This document shows positions 18,645-28,500 of a stretch of 64,000 nt of DNA, piece by piece; the first letter of the stretch is position 1; every line of letters begins with the position of its first letter. Below the pieces are notes generated by a model. The model saw only the letters and a program-made list of their open reading frames with translations. It had not been told where the DNA came from and did not search any database. The stretch is from assembly GCA_016342755.1 (NCBI GenBank), contig JAEINS010000009.1, positions 1-64,000 on the forward strand, written 5' to 3'. Source of the stretch: Melioribacteraceae bacterium (lineage in GTDB: Bacteria > Bacteroidota > Ignavibacteria > Ignavibacteriales > Melioribacteraceae). The translations under genes and the position numbers were made by a program.

Positions 18645-20114
18645 CTAATTTTTATAAGAAATAATAAATCTGGCTCCGCCGCCCGATAAATTTTCAGCAT
18701 CTAAATTCCACCCGCATCTTTCCTTAGCCATTGTATAGGCAAGAAAACATCCGTATCCTCGGTTTCTTCCTTTTTCTTTTTTGGTTGAAATATTTTCTAT
18801 AAATAATTGACGTATACCGTCGCTATTTCTTTCCAGCAGTTTTTCATCAATACCAATACCGTTATCTTCTATTTTTATAACTGATTCGCGGGTATCTTTA
18901 TTGTATTCTGTAGAAATGGAAATTACCAGTTTGTCTCTGTCGCCATGATCAATACTGTTCTGAATAAGCGGCTCTAAAATTTCCCAAATTACAAATTCAT
19001 TTATTGAAACGGATGGCAATGTTTCATCAAGGTTCAATATAATTTTAAAGTTTTCATAACTGCTTGTAATTCTTAAAAAAATATTCTCCCGCAAAAAAGT
19101 TATTACTTCATTTAAGTTTGTGCTGAAAATAGGATTCCGGATAGTGTTAATCGGCGGTTCGTACCATTTCATATCATAAATTACACGCGAAATAAAATTG
19201 GAATATTTTAACACTCTGTATGTTTCTTTGTTTTGCTGAAGACTCATAATATCGTTTTTAATAAATCCCATAATCTTTTCAGCTTTATGGTGTGTATGAT
19301 AAATTCTTTTTGTGAACAAAGCTTCGTTTTCATGGGCTATTTTCTCTTTCAAATGTTCTTCGTGCTCAAGAAAAAGCAGCTGCTGGGCTTCATCGCGTTC
19401 TTTAATTGTATTTGATGTAATTATATACATTCCTACAAATCCTACAAAAATTAATATTGTATAGATAAATCCTATTCCCTCATAACCCGCACTAAGTTCA
19501 TTTGTAATGGAAGTAAAATCGGGAGTATATTTAACATATAACGCACCGACGTTTTCTCCCCTTAGTATAAATGGCACAAAAATGAAAAATGTTCTTTCAT
19601 CAACCAGAATACTTTTAATTCTTCCTGTAGTTGCAATCTCGGGTTTATAGGCTTTGTAAATATCGATGGCCTCATTATGGAGGAATGAATCTTCCGGCTC
19701 CGGATAGTTATTATCGTATACATACGAATAAAGAATTTCCCCGTCCTTAATAGAAAATGTTTCAGCCCCTTTATCCACAAGTAAAGAAACTTCCCTAACC
19801 CTTTGCTGTAAACTTTGCGAACTAAAAATAACATTAAATGCCTGTATTATTTTTAATCTGTCCTCAGCATTTAAAACCTGTTTAGTTTTAATGGTTTCAA
19901 CAATCAGTTCTAATGAAGTGGCTGTTATATTTGCAAATCTTTCCGCAGAATCTCTTTTATACCACTCGTGTACTTTACCGGAAAAATTATTTAATGATGA
20001 TTTATTAATAAGTGAAAATCCGATTTGGAATAAAATTAGTACAAAAAACAAAATTGTTAAATGCTTGAATTCAAATCGATACTTTTTAACACGTTCTATT
20101 ATTTTCTTTTTCAT
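18645..20114 (-). CDS. Membrane sensor histidine kinase
   Basis: A 489-aa sensor kinase. TM1 is at about 18-36 and TM2 at about 212-235, with a periplasmic sensor region of about 175 residues between them. A cytoplasmic coiled stretch leads to an unusual dimerisation region, RIYHTHHKAEKIMGFIKNDI, which lacks the usual HExxxP phospho-acceptor motif. The ATPase domain is complete: N box EILEPLIQNSIDHG, G1 IEDNGIGI, G2 GRNRGYGCFLAY. It lies 14 bases after the solute-binding protein gene, so the two are co-transcribed, and it should phosphorylate the sigma-54 regulator encoded downstream. Confidence 0.88.
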   Translation of the reverse strand: MKKKIIERVKKYRFEFKHLTILFFVLILFQIGFSLINKSSLNNFSGKVHEWYKRDSAERFANITATSLELIVETIKTKQVLNAEDRLKIIQAFNVIFSSQSLQQRVREVSLLVDKGAETFSIKDGEILYSYVYDNNYPEPEDSFLHNEAIDIYKAYKPEIATTGRIKSILVDERTFFIFVPFILRGENVGALYVKYTPDFTSITNELSAGYEGIGFIYTILIFVGFVGMYIITSNTIKERDEAQQLLFLEHEEHLKEKIAHENEALFTKRIYHTHHKAEKIMGFIKNDIMSLQQNKETYRVLKYSNFISRVIYDMKWYEPPINTIRNPIFSTNLNEVITFLRENIFLRITSSYENFKIILNLDETLPSVSINEFVIWEILEPLIQNSIDHGDRDKLVISISTEYNKDTRESVIKIEDNGIGIDEKLLERNSDGIRQLFIENISTKKEKGRNRGYGCFLAYTMAKERCGWNLDAENLSGGGARFIISYKN

Positions 20115-20128
20115 TTTTTTCTTCTGGT

Positions 20129-21439
20129 TTATCTAATAACAACTTGTCCAAGATTTATATTTCTTGAGGCTTCCTCAAGTGCGTCTGCAACACTTATTTC
20201 TCTCTTAATTGCCAAATAGGCATAATAGGCTATTACATCAGAGATTTTTGTATAATCCTCTCTAAAAGGCCGGTATACTCCTCTGTTTAATAACTTAAAA
20301 TAATAATCGAGCCGTTTATTTTTTTGTGTAAACTCTGTATCTGTATAAATTGATTTACAGGTTGGCAGCTGATTTCTGCGTTTAAAAATTTTCTTCTGCG
20401 CCTTTTTACTCATCAAAAATTTAACAAACTCAGCGGCTTCATTTTTATTATCCGAATATTTTGAGATCATTAAATTCCAGCCGCCCAAAATTGTTATTGG
20501 CTTATGCCCTTCAAAATAAGGTATAGATGCCATTTCAATTTTACTTTCAATATCTTCATCATCTGAGTGTTCATTGAATTCCTCAATAAAACTAGGCCAT
20601 CCGCGTAAAAAGACACCATCATGTTCAACATAATATTTCTTGCTTGGGTTTTCCCGAAGCTCTGTTACAGCAGGCGGCGAGATTTTATATTTATTTACAA
20701 AATCGACCAGCAACTGTAAAGCCTTTTTAGCTTCATCAGTTTTTAGCTGAAGTACTCCATCCTCATAAAGTTCTTTTCCCTGTGCATTCAGCAATTCTAT
20801 AAAGCTTATAACAAGCCCTTCAAAATCATCTGCCTGAAAAACATAGTATGGATCGCTGTTTTTCTTTAACCTTTGTTTTAATGCAATAAATTCTTGCCAT
20901 GTCATTCCTTCAACTAATTTCTTTTTAACTTCTTCATAGTCGGGAAGGTAATTTAATTTATCTACTCTAAAGTACATCAGTATAAGATCAATATTAAAAG
21001 GCATTGCAACAAGCTCACCTTCGTTATAACATGATTGCAACGCTTTTGAAAGGAGACTGTCTTTTGCAAACTGACTAAAATACTGATTAAGCGGAACGGC
21101 CCATTTCGAAAATCGTTTCACCCAGATTTGATCGACAGCAAAAACATCTATAATATCATTTCCGCGCAAATACCTTGATAGAACTTCTTTTCTCTCATTG
21201 GTTGTAACACTAGGCAGATTAACCGGTACAACTTCAAGCTTCCCTTTATGAAGTTCATTAAACTCTTCAATCAATTCGTAATAGACAGGGAAAATATGAT
21301 CGGCATAATATATTTTTTTTATTTCGTCATCACCATTATTATCAAAAGTAACATAATTAGTAATTAACATAAGCAGCGTAAAAAACACTACCCAGGTACT
21401 AACAAGTATAATAGGACGCTTTTTCTCGTTTATAAACAC
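20129..21439 (-). CDS. Membrane-anchored extracellular solute-binding protein
   Basis: A 436-aa family 1-type (sugar/oligosaccharide) substrate-binding protein: HIFPVYYELIEEFNELHKGKLEVVPVNLP, the hinge motif DIIDVFAVDQIWVKRFSKWAVPLNQYF, and a C-terminal domain AAEFVKFLMSKKAQKKIFKRRNQLPT. The N-terminus is a single uncleaved-looking membrane helix (about 12-30) with no lipobox, so it is probably tethered to the inner membrane. It starts with GTG. No ABC permease or ATPase gene is near. The adjoining kinase and regulator suggest that it works as a ligand sensor for the kinase rather than in transport. Confidence 0.85.
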   Translation of the reverse strand: MFINEKKRPIILVSTWVVFFTLLMLITNYVTFDNNGDDEIKKIYYADHIFPVYYELIEEFNELHKGKLEVVPVNLPSVTTNERKEVLSRYLRGNDIIDVFAVDQIWVKRFSKWAVPLNQYFSQFAKDSLLSKALQSCYNEGELVAMPFNIDLILMYFRVDKLNYLPDYEEVKKKLVEGMTWQEFIALKQRLKKNSDPYYVFQADDFEGLVISFIELLNAQGKELYEDGVLQLKTDEAKKALQLLVDFVNKYKISPPAVTELRENPSKKYYVEHDGVFLRGWPSFIEEFNEHSDDEDIESKIEMASIPYFEGHKPITILGGWNLMISKYSDNKNEAAEFVKFLMSKKAQKKIFKRRNQLPTCKSIYTDTEFTQKNKRLDYYFKLLNRGVYRPFREDYTKISDVIAYYAYLAIKREISVADALEEASRNINLGQVVIR

Positions 21440-21595
21440 TATGGTATCTCTTAAAATTTTAGTTTTATTAAATATAAAAAAATAGTGGCTAAGTGTTTAG
21501 AATCAATTAAACATTAGATAAAATTCTTTGATTAACTTATTTAATGATTTAAATTTGAACTGCTGTTTAATTCCTCTTATTAAAATTATGGAAAC

Positions 21596-22498
21596 ATGAA
21601 CGTTAAAGAATCCGCAAAACAAACACTTTCTAATTATGCAAAACAAATTTCTGATTTCGGATTTACCGTCTCAAACATGGAAATGAAGCAGTATAACTAC
21701 GAAATAACAATTGAGAATCCGCCTAATAAATTAAAACTCCAATCGTACTTTGGTAAAAAAGGAGTTAAAACAATTATTCAGGGAAATAAAGAAACAGCTC
21801 TTTATAATTCTATTTATTCTCTTGTTTTTGGAGAGGAGCTTTTTGAGAATAAAGAAAGTGATCTGACTGAACCTGATAATTACATTGGTTCTGATGAATC
21901 CGGGAAAGGCGATTTTTTTGGTCCTTTAGTTGTAGCGGCTGTTCATGTTGAGAAAAAACTTATTCCTGAATTAAAAAAAATTGGTGTAAAAGATAGTAAG
22001 CTTATTTCCGATCAGCAGATATCGGTTATTGCCGGGAAAATGTATAGGAACAGTAAAATTAATTTTGCTGTTTTAAAGATAGTACCGGAAAAATATAATT
22101 TACTCTACAGTAAATTTCTTAATCTAAATAAAATGATGGACTGGGCACATTCAAAAGTTATAACCGATCTTCTGGAAAGCTCTAACTCAAAAAAAGTTAT
22201 TACTGATAAGTTTTCAAAGGCCGGATTAAGTGTTCAAAATAACTTCCCCGATGTTAGTTTTACACAAATAAGTAAAGGTGAAAGATATACAGCTGTTGCG
22301 GCTGCTTCAATTATAGCGCGCGATCATTTTAACCAATGGTTCATCGATCAGGAAAACTCCGGTATTTCATTATTGAAAGGAGCTTCCGCATTAGTTGAAG
22401 AAAAAGGTAGAGAAGTAGTAAATTATTTTGGAACTTCTGAATTAGATAAACTTTGTAAAAAACATTTTAAAACTTATAATAAAGTTCTCGATAATTAA
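21596..22498 (+). CDS. rnhC: Ribonuclease HIII
   Basis: A 300-aa enzyme that cleaves the RNA strand of RNA-DNA hybrids. The N-terminal 85 residues are the TBP-like substrate-binding domain peculiar to RNase HIII (NYEITIENPPNKLKLQSYFGKKG). The catalytic domain begins GSDESGKGDFFGPLVVAA with catalytic Asp100-Glu101 of the DEDD set, then GVKDSKLIS and a later ARDHF motif. Length is normal for the family. It is divergent from the solute-binding gene and 28 bases upstream of phosphofructokinase, so the two may be co-transcribed. Confidence 0.95.
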   Translation: MNVKESAKQTLSNYAKQISDFGFTVSNMEMKQYNYEITIENPPNKLKLQSYFGKKGVKTIIQGNKETALYNSIYSLVFGEELFENKESDLTEPDNYIGSDESGKGDFFGPLVVAAVHVEKKLIPELKKIGVKDSKLISDQQISVIAGKMYRNSKINFAVLKIVPEKYNLLYSKFLNLNKMMDWAHSKVITDLLESSNSKKVITDKFSKAGLSVQNNFPDVSFTQISKGERYTAVAAASIIARDHFNQWFIDQENSGISLLKGASALVEEKGREVVNYFGTSELDKLCKKHFKTYNKVLDN

Positions 22499-22526
22499 CA
22501 ATTGAACAAATTGGATCTGGTATCTT

Positions 22527-23630
22527 ATGGAAAATGAAAAAATAAAGAGAATTGGAATTTTAACCGGCGGCGGCGATTGTCCCGGATTAAATGCTGTTAT
22601 ACGCGGAGTTGCAAAACCGGCGCATGATATGGGTCTTTCTGTATTAGGTATACTCGATGGTTTTGAAGGTCTTGTAAATGGAAAAGCTGTAGAGCTTTAC
22701 AATAAAGATGTATCCGGCATTCTTGCAACCGGAGGAACCATTCTTGGCTCTTCAAACAAAGGTGATCCTTTTCACTGGCCGGTTGAGTTTGATGGCCAAG
22801 TGAAAATAACAGATAAATCAGCCGACGCGCTGCGCAATTATGAAGGCTGGAATCTTGATGCTCTTATAGCTATTGGCGGCGACGGAACAATGCATATAGC
22901 GCACCAACTTATGCAAATGGGCATGAACATTATTGGAGTGCCCAAAACTATTGATAATGATCTTATGGCAACTGACCAGACCTTTGGGCATGATTCGGCT
23001 GTGTATGTTGTATCCGAAGCTCTTGACAGACTTCACACAACGGCTTCTGCGCATCACCGGGTTATGGTTGTTGAAGTTATGGGAAGATATGCCGGCTGGA
23101 TTGCATTAAACGGCGGATTAGCCGGTGGTGCCGATATTATTCTTATTCCCGAAATTCCGTTTGAATGGGATGCAATTTATGATAAAGTAATTGAACGTAA
23201 CATGATGGGAAAACGTTTCAGCATTGTTTGTGTTGCCGAAGGCGCAAAACCCATTGATGGCGATATGGTTGTAAAAGCTACTGATCCCAAAAGAACTGAT
23301 CCTATACAATTAGGCGGAATTGCTGAACTGGTAGCCAAAAAAATTGAAGAAAACACTAAACTGGAAACAAGATACATTGTTTTAGGACATCTTCAACGCG
23401 GAGGAAGCCCGACTCCGTTTGATAGAATTTTGTCTACTAAATTTGGAACTTATGCAATTCAGCTTGCAGCTAAGAAAAAATTTGGAACAATGGCCGCCTT
23501 GAAAGGAACTAATATTAAAAGCGTAAGTATTGAAGAAGCAATCGAGAATCAAAAACTTGTTGATACTTCGGATCAGGCTGTAAAAACAGCTAAATCTGTT
23601 GGTGTTTGTTTTGGTACAAAAAAAATATAA
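22527..23630 (+). CDS. pfkA: 6-phosphofructokinase
   Basis: A 367-aa glycolytic enzyme making fructose 1,6-bisphosphate. The nucleotide loop is GGGDCPGLNAVIRG (about 14-27). GGDGT (117-121) has glycine at the position that favours ATP over pyrophosphate. GVPKTIDNDL places lysine (Lys140) where E. coli PfkA has glycine. Gly plus Lys is the mixed signature of the group of PFKs that includes actinomycete enzymes; some members use ATP and some PPi, so phosphoryl donor is best called ATP, probable. MGRYAGW and GHLQRGGSPTPFDR are intact. Confidence 0.93.
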   Translation: MENEKIKRIGILTGGGDCPGLNAVIRGVAKPAHDMGLSVLGILDGFEGLVNGKAVELYNKDVSGILATGGTILGSSNKGDPFHWPVEFDGQVKITDKSADALRNYEGWNLDALIAIGGDGTMHIAHQLMQMGMNIIGVPKTIDNDLMATDQTFGHDSAVYVVSEALDRLHTTASAHHRVMVVEVMGRYAGWIALNGGLAGGADIILIPEIPFEWDAIYDKVIERNMMGKRFSIVCVAEGAKPIDGDMVVKATDPKRTDPIQLGGIAELVAKKIEENTKLETRYIVLGHLQRGGSPTPFDRILSTKFGTYAIQLAAKKKFGTMAALKGTNIKSVSIEEAIENQKLVDTSDQAVKTAKSVGVCFGTKKI

Positions 23631-23716
23631 AAAGTTTGTAAAAACATTTGCATTTAATTTTTAATACTATTATTTTTCTACTCGTTATTTTTATTAGTTC
23701 TTACGAAATATTTACT

Positions 23717-23790
23717 GGGGTCGTAGTTCAGTTGGTTAGAACGCCTGCCTGTCACGCAGGAGGTCGCGAGTTCGAGTCTCGTCGGCCCCG
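23717..23790 (+). tRNA. tRNA-Asp (anticodon GTC)
   Basis: A complete cloverleaf of 74 bases. The acceptor stem GGGGTCG/CGGCCCC has one T-G pair, the D arm reads GTTCAGTTGGTTAGAAC, the anticodon loop CTGTCAC sits on a CCTGC/GCAGG stem, and the T arm is GTCGCGAGTTCGAGTCTCG-like. The discriminator is G, as expected for tRNA-Asp. The CCA end is not encoded. A strong terminator follows four bases later. Confidence 0.97.
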
Positions 23791-23793
23791 CTT

Positions 23794-23823
23794 AAAACCT
23801 TACTTAAAGTAAGGTTTTTTTTT
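23794..23823 (+). terminator. Intrinsic terminator of tRNA-Asp
   Basis: The stem AAAACCTTAC/GTAAGGTTTT with a five-base loop is followed by a long T-run on the plus strand. Confidence 0.88.
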
Positions 23824-24149
23824 AGTATTTTGGGCAATACTAGTTCTTTTAATTTTGGTAATTAGCTGCAAGACTGTATATGGTTGGTTTAGTGTATAGT
23901 TGATAGTTTCTCCTTGTTTTGTTCGTGGTAAAACAGTTTTGTTAGCATTGTACTAAAGTACATCCGATAATATTTATGTGCCTTTGAATTTCTTTCACTG
24001 CCTGATCCTGAAAATGTTTAGATTTTATGTTAATTCAGAAGCACATAAATTTCGGTGTATTTCTTCTCAAAACTATTTTCGTATATTTGAATGCTTTATT
24101 TTTATAAACAAAACTATATTAATCCAATAAATTGTTGAAGGGAAAAAAG
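23824..24149. other. Intergenic gap, about 325 bases
   Basis: A small extra hairpin, TAGTATT/AATACTA (23823-23843), directly follows the tRNA terminator. The rest is AT-rich and holds the upstream region of the first CBM48 gene. No other feature was recognised. Confidence 0.45.
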
Positions 24150-24461
24150 ATGGCTATCAAAAAACAATTCTTAAAAACTAAAGACATTTGTAAAGTGACT
24201 TTTAAAATTCCTATGGAAATTGGAAAGGAATTTGAGACTGCAAGTGTTGTAGGTGATTTTAATAATTGGGACCATAATGTACATATAATGAAAAAGTTGA
24301 AAAAAGATGGTTCGTTTTCAATTGTTATTACCCTTGAAAAAGGCAAAGAATATCAATTTAGATATTTGCTGGACGGGGAGCATTGGGCTAACGATAACGA
24401 GGCTGATAAACATTATACAACTCATTTTGGCGATTCTGAAAACTCAGTATTAGAATTATAA
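24150..24461 (+). CDS. Small CBM48 / isoamylase early-set domain protein, copy 1
   Basis: A 103-aa protein consisting of little more than one glycogen-binding-like immunoglobulin fold: KVTFKIPMEIGKEFETASVVGDFNNWD, then MKKLKKDGSFSIVITLEKGKEYQFRYLLDGEHW. I set the start at the ATG of MAIKKQFLKT, which aligns exactly with the start of its 103-aa paralogue at 29363 and has a GAAGGGA ribosome binding site; an upstream TTG frame start is not needed. No catalytic domain is attached. Similar free-standing domains resemble AMPK-beta glycogen-binding modules. The role is unknown. Confidence 0.87.
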   Translation: MAIKKQFLKTKDICKVTFKIPMEIGKEFETASVVGDFNNWDHNVHIMKKLKKDGSFSIVITLEKGKEYQFRYLLDGEHWANDNEADKHYTTHFGDSENSVLEL

Positions 24462-24467
24462 TTTTTT

Positions 24468-24499
24468 AAGCCGGACTTTTTAGTTCGGCTTTTTTTTTA
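24468..24499 (+). terminator. Intrinsic terminator of CBM48 copy 1
   Basis: The stem AAGCCGGACT/AGTTCGGCTT (one G-T pair) with a four-T loop is followed by a nine-T run that touches the stop codon of the converging MORN-like gene. Confidence 0.85.
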
Positions 24500-25540
24500 G
24501 AAATATCCTATTATAATCAGATAACAAAGCAAAATTACCAATATTGAAATTACAAACATTCCAATATTCAGAATATTAAAATACCCGGACTTCTCACTGC
24601 TTTTCGAAAAAATAATTTCAGGTTGTACTTCAATTTTATCCAAAACTTTTTCTTCTGTTTTTACCCCTTTTTGGTAATTTATTTCTTTAGAAACAGTTCC
24701 GTCTTTATTAAAAAACTTATGAGCTCCCTCTTTTAATCCTTTTTTATAATGAATCTCTTCTTTAATTTTTCCATCAGGATAATAAAATTTGGATTCACCT
24801 TCTTCTTTTCCGCCAGCCCAGTTTTTTATTCCAAAAAGATCGCCGTTTTCATAAAAATATTTGCATTCACCTTCTACATTACCCTCTTTAAAATTCCATT
24901 CCTCTTTTACAGTTCCCCTTTTATAAAAGGTTTTTGTAACGCCTTCTCTTTTACCGTCTGTAATAGTTTCTTCAGCTTTCAAAATTTTTGTATTATCGTA
25001 GTAAACTTTTGCAACACCCTGCTTGGTTCCGTTTTTAAAATTGAGAGCAGCTTTTAAATTTCCGTCGCCATAATAAAATTTTGCCGGTCCATGCGGAATA
25101 TGATCTTTATATGTTATCTCGCTAAGCGGATTTCCTTTCTCATCATATATTAAATGTGCGCCATATTTGCCATTGTTGTCAAATGAGATTTTCTCCAGTA
25201 ATTTCCCGTTTTCAGCAAATATCTTTTCTTCCCAATGATTTTTGCCGTCAACTATATATTTTTGACTCTGAACTTTTCCACTTGGATAATAAGTAAAACT
25301 TAATCCGCTTTTTTCTTCTACTTCACCAAAAACCTGACGGCTGGATTCCGTCCCGCTTCTGTTGTATGTTTTTATCTGCTGAATTTTTCCCAGATTACTA
25401 TAACTGACTTCTTTTAATAATTTTCCACCAAGTGTATAAATTTTTTCATGTTTAATTTTACCATTACTAAAAAATTCCACATCAGGTTTGGGAACATCAA
25501 AGCTGTTTAATTCATCAGGTGTTAAGTTTGGAGTCTGCAT
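24497..25540 (-). CDS. MORN-like (YwqK-type) repeat protein with C-terminal membrane anchor
   Basis: A 347-aa protein built of about ten 22-26-residue repeats of the MORN_2/YwqK type, for example DGKIKEEIHYKKGLKEGAHKFF and RGTVKEEWNFKEGNVEGECKYF (residues about 25-290). The last 22 residues form a single membrane helix (MFVISILVILLCYLIIIGYF), so the repeats probably face the cytoplasm from a tail anchor. There is no signal peptide. It starts 19 bases downstream of the giant coiled-coil gene, so both belong to one operon. YwqK-type proteins are sometimes labelled antitoxins, but no toxin partner is seen here. Confidence 0.82.
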   Translation of the reverse strand: MQTPNLTPDELNSFDVPKPDVEFFSNGKIKHEKIYTLGGKLLKEVSYSNLGKIQQIKTYNRSGTESSRQVFGEVEEKSGLSFTYYPSGKVQSQKYIVDGKNHWEEKIFAENGKLLEKISFDNNGKYGAHLIYDEKGNPLSEITYKDHIPHGPAKFYYGDGNLKAALNFKNGTKQGVAKVYYDNTKILKAEETITDGKREGVTKTFYKRGTVKEEWNFKEGNVEGECKYFYENGDLFGIKNWAGGKEEGESKFYYPDGKIKEEIHYKKGLKEGAHKFFNKDGTVSKEINYQKGVKTEEKVLDKIEVQPEIIFSKSSEKSGYFNILNIGMFVISILVILLCYLIIIGYF

Positions 25541-25559
25541 AATATTAATTATTTCTCTT

Positions 25560-28500
25560 TTACTTTAGAATAAAACTATTAACTGCATTTTCTAAATCAT
25601 CATAAATTTCAAAAATCTTATCCATACCGGAAATAATAAACAATGCCGATTTAGTTTCAGATCTGCTAATAAGTTTTAATTCACCATTATATTTCTTAAT
25701 TCGTTTAACACCGTGGATTAAAACTCCAAGGAAAGTGGAATCTAAGAAATTTGTCTCTGTTAAATCAATAATAATTTTTACAGTTCCGCCGCCAATTACT
25801 TCTTCTAAATATTTTTTAAATGCCGAAGCATCTGTAACTGTACCGCTTTTTAGATTAACACTTATTATTGCAATACCCATATGGATTGTTTTTTCAAATT
25901 TCTGCACCATCTGATTTCCTTTGGCAGAAATATCAAGATCGTTAACAAGTGCGCGGTCAAATGGACGAACCATATTTTCCGCGGATGCAGTATCATCCAG
26001 ATCCGAAAAATCATCTTCGCTTTCATTGGAATCGGAAAAATCCGGAATGTCAGGTATTTCATTAATTGGATAATTTACTTCAAGTCCTATATCCATTAAC
26101 GATCTTTCGAAATCACTTTTCAAATTTAATTCTTCTTCACGCTGACTTAATAAATCTTTCTTCGACTGCATTTCGTATTGAAGCAGCGTCTTAGCTTCAT
26201 AAAGCTCTTTTTCTTTCCGGGTAACTTCGCTGTTCTGAAGCATTTCTGCCTCTTTCAATTTTTCTCTGTCTTCTTCAATCGAAGTTAATTTGCTTTCTAA
26301 AGAATTAGTTCCCCCAAAATCGCTATTGGTAAAATCAAGACTATTAAGTACTTCTTCTCTGGTTTTAGCTTCATCCTGAGCAAGAAGTGAGGATTTTACA
26401 ATTGTTTCTTTCCTTTTTTCAATTGCTTTAAGTAATTCCTGCTCTTTAAGTAATAATTCCCTTTCACGTTCTTTTAATGCTTTATTCTGAGCGTTTAATT
26501 CCCGCTGGGCTAATTCATGTTCCAGTTTAAGCTGTTTTTCTTTTTCGTCTAAATCTTTCTTTTTTTCTAACTCATTTAATATTTGCTGTTCTTTAGCTTT
26601 TAAGGAAGATTCCTTACTCATAAACATCTTTTCAATTTCCTGATATTTAAGTTTAATTTTTTGACCTTCTTCCTTAATTTCTTCTTCACGCTGTTTTAAA
26701 ACATCAGCTTTTAAAAGATCTCTTTCAATAACCTTTTCTTTATCCTCAACTATTTTCTCACGCTGCAGAAGAGCCTGTTTTTTTGCTTTTATTTCAAATT
26801 CAGAGAGCATCTCTTTTTCTTTTAGCTCTTCTTCTTTTTTAACAAGTTTATTTTTTTGTTCTAAAACCTCTAATAATTCTTTCTCTTTCGATTTTAATTC
26901 TTCTTCTCTCTGTTTCAGAACTTCATGCTTCTCTTTTTCGTACTTGCTCCTTCTGGTTTCCGACTCTAATAATTTCCTCTTCTCCGAAATTACTTTCATC
27001 ATTTCGTTTTCTTTTGCTTCCAGTTCTTTTTCTCTTTCCAAAAGTTGTTCTTCATATTCTTTTTCTTTTTCCTTAATAATCTTTTCAAGATCAGCAATTT
27101 TTTGAGCTTCAGATTCTTTAAGCGCTGCTTCTTTCTGAACTAGCTGTATTCTAATCTCTTTTTCCTTACTAGCAATTTGTTTCTCTAACTCAGCTAATTT
27201 TTTTGCGCCTTCACTTTCTAAAACTTTTTCTTTCTCTTTTAATTGAAGCTCTAATTCTTTCTCTTTTTCGCTTATTTTTTTCTCATACTCAGCAATCTTC
27301 TGAGCCTCTTCGGCTTTAAGAGCAATCTCTTTTTGTTTTAGCTGCTCTTTAATCTCTTTTTCGTTTATAGCAATTTGCTTTTCTAATTCAGATAAATTTT
27401 TTGCTTCCGCATTTTTAAGAGCTACTTCTTTTTCTTCAAGCTGCTTTTTAAGTTCTTTCTCTTTATCAGCTATAATTTTTTCATATTCTGCAATCTTCTG
27501 GGCTTCTCCAGCCTTAAGAGCTTTCTCTTTTTGTATAAGTTGTTCTTTTATTTCAATTTGCTTCTCTAATTCGGATAAATTTTTTGCTTCCGCGTTTTTA
27601 AGAGCTTCTTCTTTTTCTTTTAACTGAAGCTGAAGTTCCTGTTCTTTTTCTGCAATAATTTTTTCATATTCAGCAATCTTCTGAGCTTCTCCAGCTTTAA
27701 GAGCTTTCTCTTTTTGTATAAGCTGTTCCTTTATTTCAATTTGCTTCTCTAATTCGGATAAGTTTTTTGCTTCCGCGTTTTTAAGAGCTTCTTCTTTTTC
27801 TTTTAACTGAACCTGAAGTTCTTTTTCTTTCTCTGCAATAATTTTTTCATATTCAGCAATTTTCTGAGCTTCTTCGGCTTTAAGAGCTTCCTCTTTTTGT
27901 TTAAGCTGTTCCCCTATCTCTTTTTCTTTTTCAGCTATAATCTTTTCATACTCAGCAATTTTCTGAGCTTCCTCTTCTTTAAGAGCTTCTTCTTTCTGTC
28001 TTAACTGCTCTTTTATTTCTCGTTCTTTTTCTACTATTTTTCTTTCTAAGTCAAATAAATTTTTAGCCTCCGCACTTTTTAGAGCCTTTTCCTTTTCTAT
28101 CAACTGAGTCTTAAGTTCCTGCTCTTTTTCGGCTATAATTTTTTCATACTCCGCAATTTTCAGAGCTTCCTCAGCTCTTAATGCTTCCTCTTTTTTTCTA
28201 AGCTGCTCCTTAATCTCTTTTTCTTTCTCTAAAATTTTTTGTTCTAATTTTGAAAGTTTTATAGCTTCTGCTGATTTCAAAGCCTTTTCTTTTTCTAAAA
28301 GCTGTTTATGTAATTCCTTTTCCTTCTCTTTTATTTTCTGCTCATATTCAATTAACTTCTGATCGCCCTCAGCTTTTAATGCTGCTTCTTTTTGCCTTAA
28401 TTGAATTTCAAGCTCTTTTTCTTTTTCACTAATTTTCTTTTTAAGAGCCTCTATATTTTTATTTTCTACGCTTTTAAGCGCGGCTTCTTTTTCTGCTAAT

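Noticed and set aside
23648-23676. TTGCAT-N17-TATTTT as the tRNA-Asp promoter
   Set aside because: The spacing is right but both boxes are weak in an AT-rich region, so it was not listed.
24497-25540. Antitoxin role for the MORN/YwqK-type protein
   Set aside because: The antitoxin label on this family is annotation habit; there is no toxin-like neighbour here.
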